Of a stretch of DNA of 64,000 nt, positions 23,980-34,825 are shown piece after piece. Source of the DNA: Zoroaster sp. YZ-2022 (taxonomy: Eukaryota; Echinodermata; Asteroidea; Forcipulatida; Zoroasteridae); contig CM055837.1 of NCBI GenBank assembly GCA_029582265.1, positions 12,041,926 to 12,105,925 of the forward strand, in the 5' to 3' direction. The notes below the pieces were generated by a model. The model was not told the DNA's origin and ran no database searches. It saw nothing but the letters and a program-made list of their open reading frames with translations. The position numbers and the translations under genes were made by a program. Each line of letters opens with the position of its first letter. The stretch's first letter is position 1.

Positions 23980-24054
23980 GTGTGTACAACAGTGACAAAC
24001 ATATCATATTGTTAGAGGAGACTGTACATAAAACAAAGACATGTACATTCCAAT

Positions 24055-24197
24055 CACCTTGTCAATCCAATCACTCTCCTGAGGACGATTAGAGCATACT
24101 GATCGAAACGTTGAGTTGTAACCTCCAGTTCTTTTCAGAACTAATTACTACTCAATTGAGAATTTCACGTGGTGTCACTGCAATTAGTCTTACTCAC
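24055..24197 (+). mobile_element. 3'-terminal Penelope fragment with hammerhead-like motif
   Basis: Starts near ctcctgaggacgatt and ends attagtcttact. It matches the tails at 11948-12100 (plus) and 61800-61960 (minus). In the stem one arm has CGATTAG facing CTGATCG, which keeps pairing as a G-T wobble. Confidence 0.8.
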
Positions 24198-24314
24198 CTT
24201 GTACATGTTGTATCAGTTTGGTAATGGAAAAATAAAATACCAACTCAACTTAAAGGGACAATATCATCACGATCAGAGCAGACTTTCAACAGGGCATGGA
24301 AACAGTGTTCTAGT

Positions 24315-25012
24315 TTAAAGGGGGACTGACATGGATTTAAATCAAACAGTTAAATATGTGATCGTTTTATTCTTTTATATAAGTAAAAGATCAATAAAAT
24401 TTTTGTTTTGTGTTTTTATTGTTTTTGAGAGTGTTATTTTACCATTGTAAAAATGCCCCCCACTTTTACACCCTGCACGGAGGAGCTGTTCGTGACGTCA
24501 TGTCGGGAAGAGAAATTCGGCTCAAAACTCGGCTCACAATGATCGCTGCACAAAACTATGTGAGCCGATGGACCTGACCACTTTACTCTTGTCAGTCGAA
24601 ATTTGCTCGTCCAAATACGGCGATTTTTGGGTCACTTGGGAACAGATGAAGGCTAACACCGTCTTTGGTGGTGTTGCTGCATCCTGCAGAAACACATCTT
24701 CCCGGCATTTTATTAGTTCCGGAAACAAACATCACGGAAGAAATGAAATCGACGCAATGTGTGTGAAACGTTTGTATGTATATGTACATCATGTACACAT
24801 CGGATCTTCCCGACCTTACGTCACATATCTTATGCAAATGAAGCTTCTACCATGGGGCGGGGTTGCCTCCCCCAAACACTTCAAACATTGTTTTAAAATA
24901 CTTGTACTCAGAAATCAATGATTCAATAGACACAGGTGGGTCTCAAAAAACCAACATTTTATTACAAAACGCCTTAAGTACACACACAATAAAGGATGTC
25001 AGTCCCCTTTAA
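24315..25012. mobile_element. TTAA-flanked element carrying a THAP domain relic
   Basis: Left TTAA-AGGGGGACTGACAT, right ATGTCAGTCCCCT-TTAA. The TTAA duplication and the empty-site paralogue at 42640-42800 define the insertion. At ~0.7 kb it is too short for a transposase; its only coding trace is the THAP fragment at 24490-24708. TTAA duplication suggests piggyBac-type mobilisation. Confidence 0.8.
24490..24708 (-). pseudogene. THAP domain fragment, frameshifted
   Basis: Minus strand from ATG 24708: MPGRCVSAGCSNTTKDGVSL, HLFPSDPK, then in the +2 frame RRIWTSKFRLTRVKWSGPSA and HIVLCSDH. Together these follow the THAP order: C-x4-C at the start, the HLFP segment, a central W, and C-x2-H near the end. 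The single frame slip lies at an A-run around 24627. The Phe normally after the final His (CSxHF) is Cys. No downstream exon was found. Confidence 0.7.
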
Positions 25013-25427
25013 GATTAACACAGTGACATGAAAAATTGCTGGCTCATTTATGCAGTGCAGCAATGGTAACATGACCTTATCATGTGGGGTATTACCTTCA
25101 GTCACCGAGTTAATCCAAAACTAGTGCTCCAATTCTATGCCCTGTTGATCGTAATGACTAAGTAGCCCGGTAGCCCCATTCTAGAGTCAATACACTGAAC
25201 TCTCTCTGTATCCTTGGCCCTAACCCCACATGTACACAAAAGGGGCAATTTTCTGATCTGCTAATTATTACAATCGAAATGTACGTGATAAGGTAAGCTT
25301 GTCCAAGCAGACACTTTTGGCTTGGAGTTCGCTATTGTGAGATGGGTAATTTTTGTGAAATTTTAATTTGGGTAGAATGTTGAACCATTTTTCGCATTCA
25401 TTATATAATCAATAATGTAATCTTAGT

Positions 25428-26410
25428 AAGATCTTACCTACCCACATAATTATGGATGATGATGGACATGTACATGCACTTCAAATTACTCCAGAATACA
25501 TGTATTTGTTTAATGAAAAATCAGGCATTTTTGGTATACGATGACTTCCTCAGTCATGTCAGTCTGATCTTGTCACCTCCCCTGTTAGTGGCGCCAACAA
25601 GGTAATTGTACATGCCGCATGCGCAGTAGCAACTATGAGTCGGAAAGAATGTCGTATCCAACCGTGACTTTTTAAGGGTTTTTTGAAACCACTAACCAGT
25701 TAAAAAATGATTCTATCAATTTTTTGGGGGACAGAAACTGAAAAATATCTTTAAAATCCACTTTTATGATTGTTTTAGGACTTTATTTCCCTCCTAAAAA
25801 ATTCCTCCCCTTCAGAAAATAGAATAATCCTATTATAGTTGCCACTACGCATGTACAATGACTGTGTTGGTCACTAATTGTGGAGTTTACAAGATCAGAT
25901 TGACATGACTGAGGAAGTCATCGTATACCAAAAATGCCCGATTTTTCATGAAATAAATATCTTGGAATAATTTGAAGTATATGTCCATCATCATCCATAT
26001 GTTCTCCACCTTACCAGGTAGGTAAGATTACATTATTGGTTATATTTAATAAAAAATAGTGGCGGCCAGATACGACATTCTACCCAGTCTTACTTATACG
26101 TATGTATGTCCATCATCATCCATATGTTCTCCACTAGGTAGGTAAGATAACATTATTGGTTATAATGAACGAGAAAAAGTGGAAGTTGGATACAACATTC
26201 TTCCCTAGTAGTAGTAGGATTCTATTTTCTGAAGGGGAATACTTTTTAGAAGGGAAATAAAGTCCGAAAACAATCATAAAAGTGGATTTTAAAGATATTT
26301 TCCAGATAGTTTTTAAAGATAGTTTTCTGTACCCCTAAAAATCGATAGAACCCTTTTATAAATGGTTAGTAATTGAAAAAAAATTCCCCAAAAACCCTTA
26401 AAACTTGGCA
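25428..26410. repeat. Fold-back repeat region
   Basis: Sequence 25428-25575 (ggtatacgatgacttcctca, gtcatgtcagtctgatcttg) returns inverted at 25885-26040. Within and beyond it, 25670-25830 returns inverted at 26210-26410 (ctattttctgaaggggaa, aaataaagtccgaaaacaat). The latter motif also occurs inside the Helitron-like copies near 38635 and 52140. A tgtccatcatcatccatatg unit is directly repeated at 25982 and 26107. No ORF. Confidence 0.75.
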
Positions 26411-27509
26411 GTTGGATACATTTCCTTAAATTTTATTATTTTTGTACAAAATGTCAATGTTGTTAAAAATATTAGAAATAGAATGTACATCATAATGACA
26501 ATGACCAATTACTGTACATAACGTTAGGCCAAGTAAAAAAAAATACCAGTTGATCGTCCTGGTTTTTTCAAAAAGAGGATGAGGGCCTTTTTATTTTTAA
26601 TTTTAAATTTTTTTCCAAGATGGCCGCCAAGCATTTAAATTAAAAATTGCCACCAATTTTTCAGTTTGAAATCACCGCCAACTTTTTGTTATAGCTATCG
26701 AACAAGTAGTTGAGTAAAAATATTCATGTTAAACAATGTTTGATGTATTTTGTTAAACCCAAGTAAAAATACATGAAAAATTTACTCTTTTTGTGGACAA
26801 GTATAAAAAAAAGAGAAAAAAAGAAAAAAGGATGCGGGCAGGGACGATCAACTGGTATTTTTTTTTACTTGGCCTTACACTTTACAGTTACATCATCAAT
26901 AACATTCTGTCATTTGGATGGGGCCGGCCCACTATCACTAATCAGTAATCAGTATCACCAGAGGCATCAGTATCACCAGAGGCAGAGCTATGGTATCATC
27001 ACCAAGTTAGTGACTATAGCAATTAGCATAGGCTAGCAAACATAGGTAATTGGCCCCTGTACGTTAAGTTAACGTTAAATACATGTAACGTTAATTAGCC
27101 CAGTACAAGCCGGGGAATGGCATTTAATGTCAGTACTTGTGGCATTAAATGTTTCACAAACAAAATATGAATGACCTACCAAAATCAGGCACTGATGCTG
27201 CAAAGCAGATCAGTATTAACGTATAGTTAACTCGTACAACAAATAGGCAGGATTAAGTTTTAACTGAAGCTATAGGTCCTTCTACCTTCGGGTACGGGTA
27301 CTGTACGGGTGGATATGGAATGGGTTCAAAATTCTTTCTCTAACTCTAGCGTGCTAGGTGCTAGACCAGGCTGAAGTCAGCACCGAATTTGGTGCTAGCA
27401 CGAAATTTGGTGCTGGCACCGAATTTCAAATATCCGTCATTGAGTGTAAACGTACAGTACCATAGTAAAATACACAATGATAATTCGCACAATTTGACGA
27501 GAAGTGTTC

Positions 27510-29945
27510 CATCGTAAAATAGCAAAATTATAATTTTTTTCTTCATAGATGTGTTCATAGATGTGTCCCCAATTAATCTATCCACTAATTAGCCCAGCCT
27601 AATTAATTAAAATTACATACAATTATTCAATCGGGATCTCCATAGGCCTACATGTATGTACAATGTACGAACGGGATGCCTATCTTTTACGAGAAGTGTT
27701 CCATCGTAAAATAGCAAAATTGTACTTTTTTTCTTCATAGATGTGTTCATCACATCTCTAGCTATAATCTATTAGCGCCCCCAATTAATTGATTCGCTAA
27801 TTAGCCCCGCCCGAACAATAAAAAAATGCATACAATTATCCAATCGGGATATATATATGTACAATGTACAAACGGGATGCCTATGGGAAGTGTTCCATAG
27901 TAAAATAGCAAAATTGTAATTTTTTTCTTCATAGATGTGTTCATCACATCTCTAGCTATAATCTATTAGCGCCCCCAATTAATCAACCCACTAATGAGCC
28001 CAGCCTAATCAAATAAATTTACATACAATTATCCGATCGGGATCTCCATATGTACAATATACGAACGGGATGCCTATCTTTGACGAGAAGTGTTCCATCG
28101 TAAAATGGCAAAATAGATGTGTTCATCATATCTCTGGCTATAATCTATTAGCGCCCCAATTAATTGATTCACTAATTAGCCCCGCCCGACCAATAAAAAA
28201 ATGCACACAATTATATCCAATCGGGATATCCGTCACCGAGATGATGCATTTACTGTGCGTTTACACCAATTGACTAAAGTTGACGCTCTTTGGGTGTAAG
28301 TGAAATTTGATGCCACGCGAAATTTGATGCTAGCACCAAATTCCAACCACAGCCAAAGGGCGCAATATCCGTCATTGAGTGCAACGTACAGTATCATAGT
28401 AAAATGCACAATGACGATTCATACAATTTAGCGAGAAGTGTTCTGTCGTAAAATAGCAAAATTGTAATTTTTTTCTTCATAGATGTGTTCATCACATCTC
28501 TAGCTATAATCTATTAGCGCCCCCAATTAATCGAATTATTAATTAGCCCAGGCCGACTAATTGAAAAATGCGTATCGGCATATACATATGTAGAATCCAA
28601 TCGGTATATACATGTAGAATGTACGAACAGCATACCTATGTTTGACCGAAAGTGTTCCATCGTGGCCGAGCGGTCTAGCTTACCGGATTCAAGTTCTGGT
28701 GTTAGCAACATAATGTGGGTTCGAATCACGGCCGTGACACTTGTGTCCTTGAGCAAGACACTTAATCATAATTGCTTCTCTCCACCCAGGGGTTAAATGG
28801 GTACCTGTGAAGGCAGAGTTGGTTTGCTCTATATGCGCTAGAAATGGCAGCAATTGAGCTGTATACTCCCCAGGGAGCTGAGATGGTTTCAGGAATGATT
28901 TATGAGCCTTATGAGCCTTATGAGCAGGGATAATAATATAATGCGCCTTGAGCACCACTTAGTTGGTGGATACGTGCGCTATATAAATCCACACATTATT
29001 ATTATTATTATTATTATCGTAAAATAGCAAAATTTTAATTTTTTTTCCTCATAGATGTGTTCATCACATATCTAGCTATAATCTATTAGCGCCCCGAATT
29101 AATCAATCCACTACTGAGCCCAGCCCAACTAATTAAAAATGCAAACAATTATCCGATCAGGATCTCCATATGTACAATGTACGAACGGCATACCTATCTT
29201 TGACGGGACGTGTTCCATCGTAAAATGGCAAAATTGTAATTTTTTTCTCCATGGATGTGTTCATCATATCTCTGGCTATAATCTATTAGCGCCGCCAATT
29301 AATCGATCCACTAATTAGCCCAGCCTAACTAATTAAAATTACATACAATTATTCAATCGGGATCTCCATAATGTACAATATACGAACGGGATGCCTATCT
29401 TTGACGAGAAGTGTTCCATCGTAAAATAGCAAAAACATTTTTTTTCTTCACGGATGTGTTCATCATATCTCTAGCTATAATCTGTTAGCGCCCACAATTA
29501 ATGGATTTACTAATTAGCCCACCCCAACTAATTAAAAAATGCATACAATTATCCAAATGAGATATCTATAAGTAATGTACGAACGGCATAGGCCCTACCT
29601 ATCTTTGATGGAAAGTGTTCCATCGTGAAATAGCAAAATTATTAATTTCTTCCTCATAGATGTGTTTATGACATCTCTACCTATAATCTATTAGCGCTCC
29701 CAATTAATGGATTCACTAATTAGCCCACTCTAACTAATTACAAATTCATAAAATTATCCGAACGGGATATCTATAAGTACAATGTACAAATGGGATGCCT
29801 ATCTTTGATGGAAAGTGTTCCATCGTAAAATAGCAAAATTGAAATTTTTGTCTTCATGTGTTCATCACATCTCTAGCTATAATCTATTAGCGCCCCCAAT
29901 TAATCGATCCACTAATTAGCCCAGCCCAACAAATTAAAAATTCAT
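27510..29945 (+). repeat. Left-arm tandem array (~10 units of ~185-200 bp)
   Basis: Each unit runs through gtgttccatcgtaaaatagc, tagatgtgttcatcacatct, ctagctataatctattagcg, cccccaattaat, ctaattagccca and atgtacgaacgggatgccta. Units begin near 27510, 27695, 27890, 28085, 28435, 29015, 29210, 29410, 29610 and 29815. One unit is split by a SINE. Confidence 0.9.
28664..29015 (+). mobile_element. tRNA-derived SINE, copy 3, inserted in a tandem unit
   Basis: Flanked by ATCGT at 28659-28663 and 29016-29020, which is the unit sequence (ccatcgt-aaaatag) cut open. Head GGCCGAGCGGTCTAGC, B-box region GGGTTCGAATCACGGCCG, tail GCGCTATATAAATCCACAC and (ATT)n. This fixes the order of events: array first, SINE later. 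Confidence 0.92.
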
Positions 29946-31020
29946 ACAATTCGCTCATTGATATTTTTATATGCAACATTTTAGTTGTACGAATAGTCAT
30001 TGACATTTTCATATCTTGATTCATGTTTATTTATTATCCTCGGAATGTTAATACATTACAAATAACCTAACGGGTATGTATTGTAAGAAAAACTGCAATT
30101 ACAATCGTCAACGCGTTACAATGTTTAACTGTAATTTAAGCAGATGATAGCATTGCAGTGATATTCTTAATAGGCTTACAATGTAGATTACTTTTGTAAA
30201 TGGAAATAGCTAAAATCTACTGAAATTAATGTTGTCTAATTTAATAATTCTGAACTTACTATAGCACAGTTATTTTATCATGCAGGAATTTCTGATCTAT
30301 TTCATTGATATTTTTTTCTTAAATTCTTCATTCATCTGGTTTAGGAATACACAAAGCTAGTTACATCGTAAATAGCTGTATAATCTAGGTGTTAAGAACT
30401 TTTATAAGTTGTTATAAATGTGTCTGAATAGTTTGTTAACCTCTGAAGCAGTTTGGAAATGTATAAAGTGGAAATATTAATAACATTTGTTTCAGAGAGA
30501 AAGGGGATTCAAAAGAATATGTCAGGATCAAGGGAAAATGGTGAATGTAGTTTAAACCGAAAAAAAGTATTTCCATGTATTTATATGTATATAGGTCTGT
30601 CAGGCTGTTGTCTTTTATGGTCATATGTTACGGTCTTTTATGTACAGAACATCATGATTTTGTTCATGGTGTCATGAGGATTCTTTTCTACATGTCAAGT
30701 TCAGCCGTTATTGTGTCAAGACAATAATGTCGACGAAGATGATGCACCACCCATGAGTTATGACCTTTTTTGTCTGAAGGGTATATACCAATAATATACA
30801 GTTTCAGTTACACGTATCCTAAATTTACTTTAAAAAAAATAAATTGCTAATATTCTGTAATAACTTTTTATCACCGGTTTTCAAAATATGTAAAATAACA
30901 ATGTTTGTAAAACAAAAATGAGTATAACATTTTCTTGTAAAACTTGCTGCTCATAATTCGTGAAATGTTATGCACCTCTTACTTTTATGGTTAATAGATG
31001 CTATTACTTCATTATTCTAT
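29946..31020. other. Element interior without recognised gene
   Basis: AT-rich, no ORF matching a transposase or any other family, no tandem units. Would be the 3' flank of the protease gene. Confidence 0.5.
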
Positions 31021-31023
31021 TAT

Positions 31024-33205
31024 TTACTGATGTTTCAGAAAACTCTGATCGAAAAGCTGTTTTAATCCGGGGTCTACGATCTCACTTCTCCGAATGGCAC
31101 AAAGTGTTATCCTAAAATGTTCTGTTGTATCCATTTGTCTAACTTCTCTTTTTGCAAGAGCGACCTGTTCAGCAAAAACACAGCAATATAAACCACATGA
31201 GGAGGAATCACGTTGAGTAACAGATGAAGCATCTTTGATTGTTATATCTCCTCCCTTTCCAATGACATCGGGGCATCTATTCCAATATTTTAAATTCATT
31301 CTAGAAGAAAACAAAATTATAGAAAGATTTCTCGATTTGTTTCATTGAGCGAGATGAAGATCGAGACAATGAATCGTAACTTAGTATACAGTGTTGTCTT
31401 TGGTCAATAACATATAAAATGAAATGATAATTCTGAATTATGGGACATAGTATGATATTGCTCCACTGACCATTTGTGTAACATTTTCTCTTGACTGAAC
31501 GGTAGGTTGCGATTGTTTCTTTGCCATCAACAATTACCTCCGTTTCAGAACAGAAAAGTGCAGCACATGTTTGTGTAACTTCATTACTTTCAGCTAGTTG
31601 CTGTATGTAAAAATCGACAAAACAATTGCTCATCCATCCCTTCTGGAATTCTGGGGAAATTTTAAGGATTGATAGAAATATATTGTGGGATATGTTGACA
31701 TCGAGCTTGGCAATATGGCTAAATGTAATTGTTTCATTACAATGTTTCAATTTTAGTGCTTCTTTGTTCAATATACTTTCGTCTATGTAACCCCAGACAT
31801 TTTCTACAAATATTTGTTCATTTTGTGTTACATGGAAACACTTGCTTTGATCGAAAGTATTATCGTGATGGTGAATTGAGGATTCACGATCGCTATCACT
31901 GTTGAAATTGGAAAACAGACCGTGACTTGATGTTATATCAGTATCAGTAGGTTGTGAAGGCGAAATCAAATGATGAGATGAACAGTGATGTACAACATCT
32001 TTGTATTTCTCATATATGAGTAAATACGCTCCAAAATCCACTGTTTCTTGAATTTCTTGATCAGTCACTTGACGAACTACATGGTTATCATATAAGAACT
32101 TATTATTAGTGATGCGGTTATGAATATATGTTACATAGTGACCACATTGCACACTATTTCCTAAATGGACTACAACTGAAACCAAACGGTATTTTGATTG
32201 TTCATCTTGAATAATGCAAACTTGTGTAAGATAAACAACATCTGGGACATGGATTCTGCACGATATTTTTTCTGCTCTGGAATTTACCCATTGGAAACGC
32301 ATTATTTGAACAATTAATATTGAAGGGGCATCAAGAATCTTTGTTCATAGGATTTTTACTCCCTTATTAATGCATTGATCGCAGAATTGACCCAAATATC
32401 GCGCGCAACGAAAATTATTGCCAATGTTCTTCAAAAGTGGGTGTTTCGCTGCAACAGGCAAAACTGTTGCATTGGTTGTGCTCAATGTTGACACGTTGTT
32501 ACACATCACGCATTTGTATGTCTTTTGAATTACAAAACGTGGCGATACTCCCGCATCATGGAAAAAGCTACAAACATCATGGGAGGTTAAAAATTCAGCT
32601 GCGTCTTGCTGTTGACGGTGATTAAGAAACAGAGATGTAGCACATACTCGGATAATTTTGTGAACTGATTTGAAAGTAACTGGGGGTCCCATTGGGTCTT
32701 TGATTTTGTCAAAAATAAGTATTAGATTACGTTTACATTCGTTTCAATTAGGTATCTGACTAGCATTCTTATCATAATTTTCATGTACAATGGCAGAAGC
32801 GCCTGAATGGATGATATCCACCAACATGAAACGGAGTTGTTTTATATTCCTGTCCCGAATGGATAGAGTGGCCGGTAATCATTTGTGCAGGTTGTTGGTG
32901 GTTTAGTTGATTGATTGTCATGTTGTACATCTTTATGTGGATGCTGGCAATCAGTTGGTCTAGTTGTTGCTGGTTTAGTTGACTGAATGTGGTGTGTATC
33001 TCTATGTAAGTCATTATGTTTCGTCTTTGGAGTGCTTGTCTTTGGAATGCTTTGTGTAGGAATACATTTGTGAGATGCCAAACCTTCTTTAAACTTCATT
33101 TTGTTTAGTTGGGGCGTACCTTCTTTACCTGGGCGGCGAACCCGTTTTGACCATTGTTCTGATGCTAATTTTTGCAGCTGTGTTTTTTTATTTGTTTTAT
33201 TTGGA
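31024..33205 (-). pseudogene. USP (C19) plus Ulp1/SENP (C48) double-protease gene, decayed
   Basis: Reading right to left. A basic N-terminal region (LASEQWSKRVRRPGKEGTPQ near 33150) starts at the inner edge of the right array and runs into a two-copy Thr/Gln/Pro-rich repeat. The USP domain (32748-31980) has QQQDAAEFL, Cys pairs (CVMC, CDQC), PSILIVQIMRF and the His box GNSVQCGHYVTYIHN with AYLLIYEK. After a ~100-residue linker comes a C48 domain (about 31830-31060): GWMSNCFVDFYIQQL, YHFILYVID and QRDSSSCGLYCC. Breaks: a frame change near 32842, an in-frame TGA at 32345, and a frame slip near 31305. The USP Cys box was not found. C48 His, Asp, Gln and Cys are all visible. Such proteases remove ubiquitin or SUMO-like tags. 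Confidence 0.82.
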
Positions 33206-34140
33206 TCGATTAATTGGGGGCGCTAATAGATTATAACCAGAGATATGATGAACACATCTGCGCAGAAACAAATTTAAATTTTGCTATTTTACGATGGAAC
33301 ATTTTCGATCAAAGATATGTATGCCTTTCGTACATTGTACATATGGAGATCCCGATAGGATAATTGTATGCACTTTTTAATTAGTTGGGCTGGGCTAATT
33401 AGTGACTCAATTAATTTGGGGCGCTAATAGATTATAGCTAGAGATATGATGAACACATCTGTGAAGAAAAACATTACAATTTCGTTATTTTACGATGGAA
33501 CACTTCTCGTCAAATGTAGGTATACCGTTCGTACCTTGTACATATGGAGATCCCGATTGAATAATTGTATGCATTTTTAATTAGTTGGGCTGGGCTCATT
33601 AGTGGATCGAATAATTGGGGGCGCTAATAGATTATAGCTAGAGATGTGATGAACACATCTGTGAAGAAGAAAATAATAATTTGGCTTTACGATGGAACAC
33701 TTCTCGTCAAAGGTAGGTATGCTCTTCGTACATTGTACATATGGATATGCCGATTGGACAATTGTATGCATTTTTAATTAGTTGGGCTGGGCTCATTAGT
33801 GGATCGAATAATTGGGGGCGCTAATAGATTATAGCTAGAGATGTGATGAACACATCTGTGAAGAAAAAATTAATAATTTGGCTATTTTACGATGGAACAC
33901 TTCTCGTCAAAGGTAGGTATGCTGTTCGTACATTGTAGATATGGATATGCCGATTGGACAATTGTATGCATTTTTAATTAGTTAGGCTGGGCTCATTAGT
34001 GGATCGAATAATTGGGGGCGCTAATAAATTATAGCTAGAGATGAGATGAACAAAGATAGGTATGCCGTTCGATTATAACCAGAAATATGATGAACGCATT
34101 TGCAAAGAAAAACATTACAATTTTGCCATTTGATGATGGA
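33205..34140 (-). repeat. Right-arm tandem array (~5 units of ~198 bp)
   Basis: Units are in reverse orientation to the left arm (ggggcgctaatagattata at about 33218, 33418, 33617, 33815 and 34015). The last unit before the terminal repeat is shortened. Adjacent right-arm units look more alike than left-arm units, suggesting recent local duplication. Confidence 0.9.
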
Positions 34141-34309
34141 ACACTTCTCGCTAAAATTGTATGAATCATCATTGTGAAATTTCTACGATACTGTACGTTT
34201 ACATTCAATGACGGATATTGACGGCCTTTGGCGGTATTTGAAATTTGGTGCCAGCACTGAATTTGGTGCTCACTTCAGCCTGGTTAGGCTGGTCCCCTGT
34301 ACTGTCGAT

Positions 34310-34410
34310 GTTGAGCGCAATCTGCAGATTGCGCAGCACAATCTCGAGATTGCGTGCTCAATCTCGAGATTGCGCTGCTCATGATGCTGCGCAAAATAGG
34401 GATTTGCGCA
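34310..34410. repeat. Short palindrome cluster
   Basis: caatctgcagattgcg, caatctcgagattgcg and caatctcgagattgcgctgc follow one another, each a self-complementary hairpin of about 16 bp just outside the 6.9-kb element. Confidence 0.75.
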
Positions 34411-34627
34411 ATTTGGTACGTATATGCAATAATTTCACGCCACAACTTGTATGTATCATCATATTGCCAACAAGAATTTTGAGATAAACAAAATAAATAC
34501 ACAATAAGCCAACAGTGAAAAAGGTAAAGGGGACAGCCAAAAGTTAAAGTGGTGATCAAATTTATTTCCACACAACAAATGTATGGTGTTCTAAAAAGGC
34601 CACATGCACATTGCAAGAAGAGCGTGT

Positions 34628-34825
34628 AAGCGTCGCATTAGGATTCACGCGTCGCACTAGAAGTGTTGTCGCGTCGCATTAGAAGTGTTGTCGCGTCGCA
34701 CCAGAAATGTTGTCGGGTCGCACTAGAAGTGTTGTCGCGTCGCATTAGAAGTGTTGTCGCGTCGCACTGGAAGTGTTGTCGCGTCGCACTGGAAGTGTTG
34801 TCGCGTCGCACTAGAAGTGTTCACC
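34628..34825. repeat. 22-bp minisatellite, ~8-9 copies
   Basis: The unit GTCGCGTCGCACTAGAAGTGTT recurs with C/T and A/G variants, with two CG sites per unit on average in an otherwise AT-rich region. An open reading frame across it has no independent support. Confidence 0.9.

Larger units (their letters stand above)
24252..25155. repeat. Dispersed repeat interrupted by a TTAA element
   Basis: The flanks 24252-24318 (cagagcagactttcaacagg) and 25013-25155 (gattaacacagtgac ... tgccctgttga) are continuous in the related copy at 42640-42800, which lacks the insertion. The 5' and 3' ends are loosely inverted (ggcatgga/tatgccctg). Confidence 0.8.
27365..34284 (-). mobile_element. 6.9-kb element with minisatellite-built inverted termini and a USP-Ulp1 gene
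   Basis: The left end ACCAGGCTGAAGTCAGCACC and the right end (reverse complement ACCAGGCTGAAGTGAGCACC) start ~150-bp unique inverted repeats (ggcaccgaatttcaaat, tccgtcattgagtgtaaacg). Inside these, each arm is an array of ~190-200-bp units, in opposite orientation on the two sides. TAG flanks both ends (27362-27364, 34285-34287), a possible 3-bp target duplication. The interior holds one decayed protease gene and no recognised transposase. Long subterminal tandem arrays recall Foldback/Rehavkus-type elements; the superfamily is undetermined. Confidence 0.8.

Noticed and set aside
28664..28750. A functional tRNA gene at the SINE head
   Set aside because: No full cloverleaf, and the same head recurs with the same non-tRNA tail at four places, so it is a SINE.
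27510..29945. CRISPR-like array
   Set aside because: The units are ~190-200 bp and repeated over their whole length, not short repeats separated by unique spacers, and the genome is eukaryotic.
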